NCBI GenBank assembly: GCA_013397845.1
Contig: VZTG01001875.1
Span: forward strand, 664,169-728,168
Direction of reading: 5' to 3'
Source: Melanocharis versteri
Lineage: Eukaryota; Chordata; Aves; Passeriformes; Melanocharitidae
DNA: 64,000 nucleotides
Shown: positions 11,756 through 23,998 of the stretch, piece by piece
Numbering within the stretch: the stretch's first letter is position 1
How the letters are laid out: each line of letters begins with the position of its first letter
Program-made: the position numbers and the translations under genes
Notes under the pieces: model-generated
The model's input: the letters and a program-made list of their open reading frames with translations, nothing else
Database searches by the model: none
Told to the model about the DNA's origin: nothing

Positions 11756-14337
11756 GTCTATGAAGTCTTCATTTTAACACAGATAGAAGTACACCAAGCC
11801 AAAATGCACTATCATCTAACCTGCCAAAACTCTCCTTACTTAAGGTATTCTAAGGAAAAAAGAAAAAAAAAAAAAGACATAACTTATAAACAGAAACATT
11901 GTATTTCTTGGTTTGGGCTGTGAGACAAAATACGTCTTCCACACTGCAGCAAGTATTAGCAAAGTACAGAAAAACCATTGTCAATCCTGACTGAGTTCTT
12001 TACCAGGGATTGCAACTAGTCCAGCACAAAATAAGGGCAGAGATGGGAGAGAAACACTATCAGAGAGGGCTTCTGGATAGTGGTAGGAATCACATTTTTT
12101 TCTAGCATTCCAGGACTTTATATATTTGTGCCGATTTCTGGTCTAATCTCATTTCTCACAGAGGAGTGGTCTATTTGATGAAGGACAAAATTAAACCTCT
12201 TTACCCTCTGCTTGCCTCAGGCTCTATCAGTTTCGAAGGAGGTATATTTTGGTTCATTTCCAGGGTTTTTTTTTGTTACTCTGTAATTGACTGGTTTGCT
12301 TTACTGAGTGGAGTTCAAAATACTCATAAGTATCGGAAACTTTATGAGAAGATGGGGGTGGCAAGTGTAGATAGAACACAAAAATATGTAGGCAAAACTT
12401 ATTAAAAATATATACAGGAAGAACTTGGAAGGAAACAAAAGACAATATGTTTGGGAAATATATATGGACAGTAGCTGCATGCATCCTTTTGATATAGGGA
12501 ATGGGAAAACTTTTTTAAAATATCAATTTTTATCTACGGCTAGAACCAAACATCAGTTTTAATGAATAATTTGACACTATTATTTTCTCCGGGATGGAAA
12601 GTTCATTAGATAGATAGATAGACAGATAGATGAATGGATGGATGAATTCTGGCAAAATAGCTATCTTCTGAAATGAGTAAAAAAAAAACAAACAACAAAA
12701 TCTCTGTGCAGGAAAATTTTAGTCTGAAAAAATATTCTGAATCTGAAGTACTCAAATGTAAGACTGCATCTCAGCTTACATGCAAAACTTCCACCGCTTT
12801 CTATCGTCACTACTAAAAAAACTCAAACGCTCCTCTTATTTAACCTGAAACAGGTGGTATAAAAACTAGCATTTGGGCAGCAGTACTATCAGCAGCAAGA
12901 TCACATCGTACACTAAAAACAGACAAAACCAACTGATTGAACCAAACCTGAAGCTCTCTGCCCACAGTCTTCTTGAGTTCTCTGGAACTGCAAAATCCTC
13001 TGAGTTTAATTATCTTCTCTCAGTCACTTCTATCTTAGTTTCTTTTTCATCTTGTCTAACAATCCCAAATATGTTTCTATTTAGTAGTTTGATATAGTTT
13101 TATGGCATCACTATGCCAATGTTGGTACAGCTCATATGTGTTAGTGGTATCCCCATGCAAACTGTCCCCTTCGTTCTCCCCAAGAGAAAATTCATGCTTA
13201 GGGAAGTATTTCAGCTTTTATTATTTCCTGTTCTTTCTTGTTATGGCACAAACTGGATGAAATCTTGAAATTGAAGGGAATAAAATTACATTCAGGGAAG
13301 AAAAAGCTGTAATTAAGCATACTTTTGGAAGTAAAATGGATGAAATACAGAAGTCCATACCCTAAATATGGCCATGGAGCATGGAGGAGACTGGCCAAAC
13401 TACCCACTGCTCTGTGAATAGATTAACTTTCTGTAGGTTGTCTCCAGAAACACAGGGCAGAATATTGGTGGTGGAGGTATGACAATATCCAGAAACCATG
13501 TAGGTGGAATAATCCAAAAATCCAGCTAGAAGACACTTGGGCCATGTTCCTGAGAGAAAATCAGAGGAGGAAGATTTTGAGTAGTGAAGTAACTGGAAAG
13601 AAGTCTCAGAAGAAAAGCAAGAGCTTTCAGATACTGTTCCTATTATAAGGGTGAAAAGGACATTATGTACATTATTCATAAATAAATAGCTTTGCAGTGT
13701 GCACATCACTTATTCATTGAAATCATCAATAGACTTCCCTTAAAAACCCCTTCCAAGCTCCTCAAAGCTGGCTCGGGCCCCGTGCAGGAAGGATAGTGCT
13801 ATTATAACAGCAGGGAATGGATTTGTTTCCAGTGTACCTGGCAAGCATCTGTACAGACACACGATGACATCAGTCACAGCCAGGACCACACAAGTATATT
13901 CACATGTAGCTGTAAGTCTATTGGACAGCCAATACATATGGTTTATACTGTCCTCCCTTTCAGTCAGGAAAGACTTCAGCTATTTTTAAGCCTGGATATA
14001 CATATGGCAAATATAAGGATATTCCTTGCACAGAGGAAGAAAAGGGAATACTTAAATTTTTCAACATGCTCTCTTTATTTCTAGCAGTTTTCTTTTTCCA
14101 TTGTGCTTACTCACTCCTTCCCTGGAAGAGAGAAGGGCCATCCAGGAACTTCTGTAATCTCTAAAGTTTGAACTAACACCCACAAAATCACAAGGTTTAC
14201 TTGTTCATGTACGTTGTGAAGTGACCAGCTGGGACAGCGTGCTCTCACACATGCAGTAGTGCACACTCAGGCTGGCAACAGCTGCTTAGGTAGAGCAGTC
14301 GGGGGACAAAGCCTTCAACAAGGAATATTTGCACCAA
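11756..14337. other. Non-coding AT-rich DNA, no gene seen
   Basis: A minus-strand frame of 115 codons (13362-13709) is the longest and has no recognisable family signature. A-rich runs occur at 11858-11875 and 12680-12690. Confidence 0.5.
12607..12645. repeat. (TAGA)n/(TGGA)n microsatellite
   Basis: Six TAGA-type units with one TAGA-to-CAGA change are followed by TGAA/TGGA units. It is a compound tetranucleotide repeat and likely length-polymorphic. Confidence 0.9.
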
Positions 14338-14371
14338 GGTTTAATATTCTTACGACAAGGAATATTAAACC
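14338..14371. repeat. Perfect 12-bp inverted repeat (hairpin) with 10-base loop
   Basis: GGTTTAATATTC at 14338-14349 is exactly mirrored by GAATATTAAACC at 14360-14371. The word ACAAGGAATATT also occurs as a direct repeat just upstream (near 14318) and in the loop/right arm. No transcript or terminator role can be assigned. Confidence 0.85.
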
Positions 14372-15877
14372 ACCTTCAGATTGCTGTTCACTCACTTCAT
14401 GAGTTAAGCAGCAGTGGAGAGTGAGCAAATCCATAATTCTCACAGTTGCTAGAAGTTAACTTCTAAAATAGAAAATGCGGCTAAACCCTTTGCATAAATT
14501 ATTGTCAATTGTCCATCTAACTTTTGTTACAATAGGAACCATGACAAAGACCTTGGAAACCATGATTCATGAATTTTCCAGGAGCAGCCAAGTGCATCAT
14601 CCTCTGAAAAGAATATAAAGGAGGAAAGTTTACATTTGTGAAAAATGCCAGCCATTGGCATGCACTTTTCTCACTTCTTTAAAGAAAAGTAGCAGTAAAG
14701 CAGAAAGTATCTACATTGACAAGACAGTGACTGTCAGTCATTAAATGACTGCCTCGGGTTGTGTCAGTCCAGAAGAAACTGTACCAAAAGAGACCAAAGT
14801 GACAATTTCAACATAACCTGTCCTTTAACAAGGCATAATTGTACAATATAAAAATTCATGTTTTGACTGCTCTTTTTGTTCACTCTTATTTTTTTAAATG
14901 AAGTTGAAAATTGAAAAGAGAGTGGAGTTCATTTAGCTCCACACAGGATGCCTTTGCTGATACTTTCTCAATGCCTGAGAAATACTGAGAAAGCAGAGTA
15001 CTAGACGACTATATTTCCATTTCTCATTTTCAAGCAAAACCATGGTGATTCTAGTCCACTTATTTTAATTCACTTCTACTTGTTGCATTACCTCAGGGTT
15101 TGTTTTTTTTTTAATAAAGTGCCTTCATATGGTGATAGGGAGTTGTGGCTCAGTATGTGTCATAAGGCAGCTTGATCTGTATCTCTACAGCTCTTGAGAG
15201 ATTTTGAAATCTCTCATTTTTGATTATGAGACAAATAATGAAATTACCTGTTGATGAAAACTACTCATATTCGGTCACCAGTCAAATGGCACAGGCTAGA
15301 TTAAAAAAAAAAAGATAACATTGTGACCAGCTTACTGAATCCATGACTCTTTCTCTTTGACCCACATACTCAAAGATTTGTTAGAGGCCAGGTCCTTCAG
15401 ACCGGGCCCTGTACAGATGGCTTTGAAGTTTTTAAGAAAGCTCCGAAAGTTCACAGTCACAGTGGCACTGCTGAGAGTATCCCTCAGAGATACTTGATCA
15501 CTGTTCAAACTGTATTTTGTTTGTGCTTTCTCCAGCAATTAAACTCTGGGTAAGTCCTCCTTCTTTAATTTCTAGCTTCTGATGTTCCAGAAAATGAAAA
15601 GCTTTAAAACAGCTGCTATTGTTTCATTTTATTACAGCATAGTAACAGGTTTTAAATGCCATTATTATTTATAGGGATATGGGTTTAGATATTTTATCTA
15701 TCTATAAAAATGTGTTGATTTCATCATTCTGTTCATTCCACCAGCCCTCCCTGTTTTGCAGCTAACTTTAACTTCCGACTAACACATGCTATTCCATAGA
15801 CCCTATAAATTAATGAATATTAGAAACTTTTCAGAGCTGACCCTGATTTTTCTTTCCCAAGAATTCTTAAGCTAGCC
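14372..15877. other. Non-coding DNA, no gene seen
   Basis: AT-rich, with only short unrecognised frames. Contains the hairpin at 15195-15216 listed separately. Confidence 0.5.
15195..15216. repeat. Perfect 10-bp inverted repeat with 2-base centre
   Basis: TGAGAGATTT (15195-15204) and AAATCTCTCA (15207-15216) are exact reverse complements around TG. It may form a cruciform or simply be a chance palindrome. Confidence 0.8.
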
Positions 15878-16517
15878 TTGTATTTCATTTGTCTGCATTT
15901 TGAGGTTAATATAATGCACATAACACATGAACATGATAGGCGAACACTCCTCCAAAGGAAAAGAATTGGCGGCTGCTGTCTCTACATTCAGGGGCTTAGT
16001 CTTTCTATGTACATTCAGACTGCTGCCTTTGCAGCTTTTAGGACGAGCAGGCTCCAGAGAGGATGGATGGACACGCAGTGTTGGGTGGGTTCACATGCCC
16101 GGGGGTCAGGCCAGAGCTGCAGCGTGTGCACAGATCAGCTGCCAGGCACGGCGGCTCTGACAGTGCCCGTGTTTGGCATCAGGGCACGCTGCTCTCTGTC
16201 CAGGAGACTGGAGCTCTCGTGCATCGCTAAGCCTTTTGCCAGATGGATGTGCAAGAGCTCTGACAGATCCCAGGACAGAACCATTACCCAAATACTGGCA
16301 GAATCGACGGCTTCTCCAGCAAGTGGCAAGAGTAATAAAACCATCTGGCTTTTCAGAGCCCAGCAGGACAGCGGCTTTTGTGTTTATACACACCGGTTGC
16401 CTGTTTTGCTGTACAACTCTTCCTATTATAGAAAACTATCCTGATACTTTCTATGAAATTAAGATGCAGGCTATTCACATATCTCACTGTGATCGTTTAC
16501 AGAGCAGATTTTTCTGA
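15878..16517 (+). other. GC-richer block with a 188-codon open stretch, coding status doubtful
   Basis: The plus strand is open for 188 codons (15878-16444) and a second plus frame for 114 codons (16173-16517). Minus frames of 95 and 69 codons overlap them. The first codon of the longest frame is TTG, so it is an open stretch and not a clear gene start. CpG dinucleotides are more frequent at 16020-16330 than in the flanks. The translation is Cys/Arg/Ser-rich with no domain I recognise. It could be a relic gene, a regulatory block with retained CpGs, or chance in GC-rich DNA. Confidence 0.3.
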
Positions 16518-17383
16518 AAGTTAATCCAAATCTGGGACAATAACTACATGATTGCAAATCATTTCACCGCATTGTTAGTGATTATACCTTTGAGCCACAG
16601 ACAAATATAGCCAGGACAGAAATGAAGCCATTGACTTGCTGGAGCCCAGAGTGTCAGGATTGTATAAAAGTTCATGAAATACTGCCTGAGCAGACCTCTG
16701 AAAGATAAACAAAGATTGCATGGAGTAGTGAATAAAAAGAGTGGAAAAAATTAACCTTTAAAAACAGAACTGAAAATCAGGTACATAAGATATTATCATC
16801 TGAGAAGCGAAGTCCTCCAACAGGACTGGAATTGAGTCATGTCAGTCTTTTGATTACAGGGGTGTGAACAAAAGCTACAAAAACAAATCCTGCCTCAGAA
16901 GTTTGAAATGTTTCTCCTGGAGATGTAAGTGTATCAGTATCTCATTTAATATGGATTCTGTAGCTGTATCTAGGTCTAATTTGAATCTGCCATAATAATC
17001 TTAAAAGGACTCTATAATATAATTATTATGCCAAATGAGAGCAGAACTTTATTTAGGCTAAAGCCATATATGCAACTATAGACAATTCTATACATTTTAA
17101 AACAAAAGAAATTTAACCACTGACTGTCTGCAAAGCCATGGTAGATAAACTATAGCTGTTTCCCACAGTGATTTGAAAGAGAGTGTCTTTTACACAGACG
17201 ACTATATTTAGTACAATGATGATGAAGATAGACAACATTACCTGAGAACAGAAAATCAGGGAATCACCAATTGGAATGTAAAACTGCCAGACTAAAAAGA
17301 AGAAAATAAAAAAATCACCTTTTCTAAAAGGTAAAGGTTTAACTGGATTTTTAGTTCTGAAGTTAGGCTGGCTTAGAGAAGAA
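16518..17383. other. AT-rich non-coding DNA, no gene seen
   Basis: No frame with a recognisable product and no clear repeat. Confidence 0.5.
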
Positions 17384-17435
17384 AGCTGGTTGAGGTGACC
17401 TCCAGAAGTCCCTTCCAAATGAAATATTTCTTGGG
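17384..17435 (+). mobile_element. Short CR1 3'-end scrap
   Basis: GGTGACCTCCAGAAGTCCCTT followed by CCAAATGAAAT matches the terminal box of CR1 elements (gatgacctccagaggtcccttccaacc). Only about 50 bases remain and the octamer tail is lost, so this could be an old, severely truncated insertion. Confidence 0.5.
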
Positions 17436-20400
17436 TTTGATCCTGTCAGTGGTCCTGTGAACGCAAGAGCTTTACCGCATAGTCTGAGAAACACTGTGGA
17501 GCAGTGAGAGCACGATTAAAGACCAGATGTGTTAGATGCCAAAATAAAAAATAACTGCTGCACAGCTTTGGAAAATGAAACCTAGAATAGGAATCCTGCA
17601 GCTGTTTCCAAGGTATGTCTACCATTAAAAAAATAAAACCATAAAACTTTCCTAGCCGTGTGTATGCACCCCGAGCATTCCTGCTCTCTCCTGATCATGG
17701 CAAGGCACCCTGCTCTGACTCAGAGAAAAATCATCCGCACACAGATCCAGGCAGCTAAAAAGGTTATTTGGGAAAACTGACATAATCTGTGAATTACTAA
17801 TGAGAAAACTTTATACAAATTTTCTTTTTGTTTATTGAGAAGTTTGAAAAGGACTGATTTAAATACATTTCTTAAAATTTATTAGGTGGAATATTTTTGC
17901 TTTTCTTCATCGTCATTTTTAAATTCACAGAGCTTCACTGGAGTTATCTTTGTAGGTCGTAATTTCAAGCATGACCTCAAGATGTTTGTATTTGGATGCT
18001 GCAATCAATTATTAGATAAATTATGTAGCTTTAAGGGACTGGTCAGTTTCTAGTGAAAATCCTTGAAAAGTGCATTTTTTAACACAAGTGGATTTACCTG
18101 AAGGGTAAGTCTGGGTCCCTGCCGTTACCTCCTGGCACAGAGCATGCAGTTTCATGGCATGGCTGGAGCCTATGATGTGTAATTCCTCTTAAAGGAGGAC
18201 AGTGTCTGCTCCTGAATCTCATGTGACCTGAGCATTCCAACCTGGCTCTGGCTGCCACTTGTTCTGTCGTTAAAACTAAAGTGGGCAAAAATCTTTCAGT
18301 TGAGTCTCACCAGATTCTTATTTACCCTTCTCGTAGTTCTAATTTATCACATTGCTAAAATTAAAAATAAAAGAAGTTACATCTCAAGTGATTGCAATCT
18401 CAAATAATCTGAACTGGCAATCATCTCAAAGGTAATTATTCAAATCTGCTATTCATACCCCACTGTTCTGGTGCAAGGCTATTCTTGTAAAACAGGCTCT
18501 TCTAAATTCACTCAAATCAGTAATAGGAAACACCAAAGTTTTGAGGGTTTTTTTTCTGCTGCTTGCAGCTGGTCTCTATGGTTTCTCTATTCTATGGTAA
18601 CTTAGCTCCTTTTTCTCTTTTCCTATAATTTTGTTTTCACAGGCCGTTGTTACCATTTTACATTGATCTCCAAGGTTAAGGTGCTCACCTAGGTTTCATT
18701 GGTACTGTAGCTGGGCTTCGATGGCACTGTATTCATTTGCTGAATTATGCTTGTCTTTTGAAAAAAGACCTGCTTTAAACTGACCAGGAAAATAGAGCCC
18801 TCCCACTGTAATTCCTAGATGTCATTCAGTAGCCAGTAATCCTAATTCTGAAATTAAAATCTCTGGCTGCCCTCTCAGACTGCTAGTCACCACCCAAAGA
18901 GCAGGACTCAGAAGTCAAGTGATGCCAGAGGGTTCAAGAAGATGGATGCCCAAGCTCTACAGATACTGACAGTATTGGCTCTTCCAAACATTTCATTTCC
19001 AAAGAGTATTGACAATACCCATTGGTTTTGCTCATGTTTCTAGTAAAGTCGTAACAGTAATTTTACAGGATGGATTATTTTCCACAGAAATAAAACTGGC
19101 AGAAGGAAATAAAAATATGCTGATTTACAAAGGAAGAAAATTATTCTATAAGGTGTGCAACTCTTGGCCCTTCATTTGGTCCTCTGTCACTCAGAAAGTC
19201 AAAGCTGTCAAGCAGCAGCACAGGGTTCATACTCAGTGGATGCTTTTAACTTTGCAGCATCTCCACTTGCACTGACATCTCGCTCCTCCCATCAGTATCA
19301 AAGGTGTGAGCTAAATAAGAATTTGTTTTCTGACAGAAGCATCTCGTAGATGAAAGGGACCCATGTTAACTTTTAATATGCCAGCCTTGCTACTCCCTCT
19401 GTGTTGGTGGCTGATAGGATTGTGGGTAGCATTGAAAGCTATCACTAAAACCCTTCCTCTCCACTAAGAGCAAGACTGACATGGTTTTCTTCCCACTGAC
19501 AACACCCTTCTTTGCTTAGAGGGTGGGTGAGAGCTGGGCTTTCTGTGGGCAGAGCGTACAAATGCACTCCTACCGAAGAAAGTAAGGAGCAAGGAAAGAA
19601 TTTAGCCTGAAACAGTTCATTTCCTGGCCATCTCCTGAGGCAGCACTCACACATGCTACTCTTTATTTAAGAGAGACTTCAGCCTTATATGTTAGTCTTT
19701 TATTCAGAATGGCAAGATGGCAGCCAAAAGTAGTATGAGATAATAACAGGTATCACATACTGCTTGTGGTTTCATAGTATCCAAAGTCTGCCAGACTAGT
19801 TGGATTATGGGCATTTTAAAGTTAATAAAACCAATTTGTTTAAAAAGAAATTACCCATTTGGCTCTTGTTGATCATCCAGTTGGTCTTATTTTTCCAAGA
19901 GGCAGAACACATCTGCATCCAATTAGTATATTAGCTGGAGAGCCTCTGCACTGCTGCATTACAGTTCCTGTGCATGGCTTGAAAAAATATGTAGGACGTA
20001 AACTCTTCTCTCATCTTGTTGCAAATCAGCAGAGGCTTTAGTGGAGCCACAGGACCCAGGGGGTGGGAGAGAAAGAGGTGCTGGAGTGTGGGGGTGAATA
20101 CCAACAGGATTTGGCTCAGCTCCTTGAGCTCAATTAGGTTATTTTTGTATTAAAGGTAAATCTTATACTTGGTTTCTGACATAACAAAGTAAAAAAGAAA
20201 ATGTCTATTTATTTTAATGAAATGCAATTTAGGCTTCATATGGTCATAAATAGAGCACCATTAGTACAAAACAACAGTATATTATTGGTTCTGTGCTCGT
20301 GTCCGCCTTCTCTTCATCCTTCCTAATCCTGCTGGAGTAGTCAGAGACAAATAAATATCAATTAAAGACACAACTAATACAATTAAACCAAAGCAGTGAG

Positions 20401-20898
20401 TTCCTTCAATGTTAGTTTGTATTTAACTGTCTCATTTATGGTATAACCTCACTCTCTCTTTCCAAATATCATGGTCAGCCTGAGAGCTGTCACTGCAGCT
20501 GCTCCAGGCTGAAGGTGGAGAGTGACAGGAGTCAGAGATCTCATGGCTGAGCTGAGGGATGAGCAGCGTAATAATAACATGGGAATTTGAGAGAACTGTA
20601 GAGTGAGGAAATCTTCAGGGCTTCAGAGTGCATTTTTAAACAGAGGATGTTGAAATGACACAAACTGTAGTCCCCAGGGCTTCAGTAGGGTATGAGACAG
20701 AGTTGGAGAGGTGAGTAATTTCCTCGCACCAGGTGGGCCTGCAGAGTCCAGGAGATGACCTGCCTCCTTTGCCCATCAGGGCAGCAGCATTCTGTGAGCA
20801 CAAGGAGAGCCTGGTGGAGCTGACTGCTCCAGTGGGCCAACATGCTCTCATACCAACAGGCTTGGGTGCCTCCTCAGGCTGAAATGCCTGTCCCCTAT
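17436..20898. other. Non-coding DNA, no gene seen
   Basis: Frames are short (at most 91 codons) and unrecognised. The part at 17770-18030 is AT-rich and looks single-copy. A GC-richer part (20460-20890) leads up to the LTR. Confidence 0.5.
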
Positions 20899-21660
20899 TG
20901 TGGGTTGACACTGGTCAGATGCCAGGCGCCAATGAAAGCTGCTCGCTCACTCCCCTCTACAGCTGGACAGAGGAGAGAAAATTTAATGAAGGGTTCATGG
21001 GTTGAGCAAGATAAGGATGGGGAGAGATTGCTCACCAAATGCCATCACAGGAAGACAGGCTCAACTTCAAGAAATCGATTGAGTTTATTGCTAACAAAAT
21101 CAAAGCAGGAAATGAGACGTAAAATAAGACCTCAAAAACACCTTTCCCCTGGTCCCTCCTTCCAGCTCTACCTCCTACCCCAGTGGTGCAAGGAGACAGG
21201 GAATGGGGTTATGGTCAGATCATCATCTGTGACTTCTCCTGCTGCTCAGGGAGAGGAGTCCTTCCCCTGCTGCACTGTGGGGTCTCTCCCACAGGAGACA
21301 GTTCTCCGTGAACTTCGGCAGCGTAAGTCCATCCCACAGGCAACTGTGGATGGCTCTCTGTGACTGCTGCAATGTGAGTCCCTCCCACGGGCAGCAGCAT
21401 CTCCCAAAACTGCTGCAGTGTGNCCGTGGATCCCCACGGGCTGCGGGCGGATCTCTGCATCCCCCGTGGATCCCCATGGGCTGCGGGTGGATCTCTGCAT
21501 CCCCCGTGGATCCTCACGGGCTGTAAGGGCACAGCTGCCTCGCCACGGTCATCACCACGGCCTGCAGAGGAATCTCAGCTCCGGTGCCTGGAGCACCTTC
21601 TGCCCTCCTTCTCCACTGACCTTGGTGTCTACAAAGTTGCTCTTCTCTCTCCTCCAGCCT
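20899..21660 (-). mobile_element. Endogenous retrovirus LTR, passerine type, probably solo and truncated at its U3 end
   Basis: The plus strand opens with TGTGGGTTGACACTGG at 20899, the known end of an LTR family abundant in songbird genomes. Read on the minus strand, the 3' part has AGCAATAAACTCAAT, a polyadenylation signal near 21085. Upstream of that lies the family's typical array of CCCACGGG/CTGC-AG repeat units, and then the CTGGAGCACCTTCTGCCCT box (plus strand, near 21590-21608). The usual U3 promoter end should follow after about 21660 but is not recognisable, so the copy is truncated or strongly diverged there. No internal viral gene is seen. The frames at 20842-22005 are translations of this non-coding LTR and should not be annotated as proteins. 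Confidence 0.85.
21424..21523. repeat. 40-bp tandem repeat inside the LTR (about 2.5 copies)
   Basis: Units starting CCGTGGATCCCCACGGG and ending GATCTCTGCATCCC recur with a period of exactly 40 bases (21424, 21464, 21504), the last being partial. An N at 21423 lies at the array border, and copy number may be collapsed in the assembly. The units also relate to looser CCCACGGG/CCCACAGG repeats at 21290-21400. Confidence 0.9.
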
Positions 21661-23932
21661 CTCAGGTCGGTGATTCTCTTTCAGTGTTTCTCTCTGGCAC
21701 ACTGCCCTCCATGCCATATGATGAGTAAAAATAAATCATTGTATAAATTAAAGAGTAGAGCTCAGTTGTTGCCTGACTGGAATTGCTTTTCCATATGTGC
21801 TCAGGGCAGGGTGAGGACTGGAATCACCACCTCTGCTGTGGTGGACCCCTGTGTGCATCCCACAGGCGCACAGCTCTGGGAAGCAGAGCCTCACCCCTGG
21901 ACACCCATGCACACAGGACGTAGAGGCTTTTCTGAACAATGGTCTAATGAAGGCAGCCTCCTTCAACACGTGGCAAAGAGAAGCTGCATCTTTAAGAGGC
22001 TCTAAGTCAGTTTTTGTGTTGGGCAAAGGCTGGTTCTGCTCAAGGCACAGCATCTAAAATTCAGATGCTGATAAAGCATCTATCAGACTTCTTGACTCTG
22101 AGTGGCTGGAACACATGCTTTGTCAGGAATAAAAAAAAACACTGGGAGGATGCCCTGAATGATTGAGACTTCTGGCAGTGTGGAGATCTAAACAGCTTTA
22201 CACTCTGATTGTGCAATCTGGATGCACATGCAAAAGTACCTTGAGGTAACATTATTTCTGACAACACCTGGTGCTAAAAAACTTTGGGAGCCATTCAGAT
22301 GCTTACATATAGGCTTTTTGTACCATTTTAGACACTGTAGGATACCCTAGGGTGATCATTCCACGTTGAATCATTCCCCTGGGATTTTTAATACATTTCA
22401 GTTAATATTGGTGAAGGAGGCCAAGAATGAAACTGTTGGTATGGTTACAAGCCCGGTGCAGCTAAGCCATATATCATGGATTAAAAATTACTACCTTATG
22501 CACCCAGTCTAACTCCTTCAGAAGTTATCATGGAAACCAGAAAAGTAGTCCTTTCTTCCAAGCCAAGTGGAGGGTGTAAGAGTGTCTGTCCACAGCAGAT
22601 GAGCCCCAGAAAGAACAGAGTTACCTGCTGCTCCACAGAAGACCAAGAGAAGCACTGTGGTGCACAAAGCAGCATGGGGCAGCAGAGACGTGAAGAGCAC
22701 GTCTTTTTCAGATGGAGATAAGTGTGAAGATGTTCATCTTCCTCTACTGACTGACTTACAATAACAGGTTTAGGCTAAAAGGTCTGACTTTCAGATGGCT
22801 GATGGTGTGTTAGAGCTCTCCCACCAAAGGAGCGCCATTTCGCTTTAGATTATAGATATCAGAGAGGACACAGAGTTTGAACATTGTTCGTTTTTCCTTT
22901 CTCTACTCGAAAGGGGATAATGTGGAGAGTTATAGCTTTGAAGGCTCTGGTGTGAGGCAGCTGGACCAGCTGTGCTCCACAGAGGCTCATGTTCTCCAGG
23001 GCTGGCTGCCTGGAAAGCCGCCACTGCAGGAAGCCGACCTCCACCAGGCTCCTCACCTCTGAGCAGTTATTGAACACGAAAAATGAAACTGAAATCTTGT
23101 TCCTTTTGGTTAGATGAATTTCCTGATAGGTGTCAGGAAATGTCTGAAATGTAAAGTAAACTGTTGTCCTTTCTTTCCTCATAGTTTTCATAACGGACTG
23201 TAGCAGACAAGAATATTTAAATATTTTTATAATTTCTTTTCTTTCTTTCAGTTCCCACAGGTATTCACATAGAAACAGGGCCAAAAATTCATTTGAACAA
23301 GACTTCCTGTTCTTTCCATGTCAGGTGGCATGCATTAAATTGTGCAAAGTAGCTCATGTTTAATCCCGTATCTACCTGAATTCAGTTAAGTGTTGGGTCA
23401 TGCATGCCAGAGTCTATTAAATGCAGGGGTTTGTCTTGTCCTAAATTAAGGTAGGCTGGCAAAATTGAACACAAGAAAAGCAAACTGATTCTCATGACCT
23501 GCTGTAGGCATTTCCACAGAAATCCATCTAACCTATGTCTTTCGATTCATCTAATGAATTCTAAAATTCCAAACACCCATTCAGGGAGATGGGAGAAAAA
23601 AAGCATACAAAATGTAAAGTTGATAAAAGAATATTTTGGTTGCTGGTTAAAAATAGCACCTGTCTCAACTGGCAGCTAGTTTTTTTGATGGAAGAAATGG
23701 ATAGAGCAACAGCCAAAAGGAGAAATTTTCCAAGGCTAAAATATAATTTTTCCATCAGTTTTTATGCTATGAAAATGAAGATTAGCAACATTCACACCAG
23801 TTGTGTCTTTACACTTCTTTTCTGGAGTGGACAAGATGTGATCAAGGGAAAAGAGAAGGACAGGAATTGTATGAACCATGCTTCTGTCAAATTCCAAGGT
23901 TATCTGCTTGAGAATATCTATCTTGGTCTTAT
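21661..23932. other. Non-coding DNA, no gene recognised
   Basis: Includes a GC-richer segment (22540-22720) and another (22940-23060). A 141-codon minus frame (22859-23284) has no family signature. A small 7-bp hairpin with AGATGCT arms lies near 22063-22081. Confidence 0.5.
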
Positions 23933-23998
23933 TAAAAAAAAAAAACAAAACAAACAAACAAACAAACAAAACCCCAAAAAAACCTAACAAAAAAAAAA
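23933..23998 (+). repeat. A-rich (CAAA)n low-complexity tract
   Basis: A run of A passes into five to six CAAA units, then ACCCC and A runs. It has no adjacent recognisable retroelement body, so it is called low complexity only. Confidence 0.85.

Noticed and set aside
13362..13709. 115-codon minus-strand frame
   Set aside because: Ser/Leu-rich with no recognisable motif, no splice signals noted, in ordinary DNA.
20842..22005. Open frames of up to 195 codons with His/Gly/Pro-rich translations
   Set aside because: They are translations of the LTR and its 40-bp repeat array; the N at 21423 and the repeat structure explain the length.
22859..23284. 141-codon minus-strand frame
   Set aside because: No family signature, and it spans a sharp change of base composition, so it is probably a chance open stretch.
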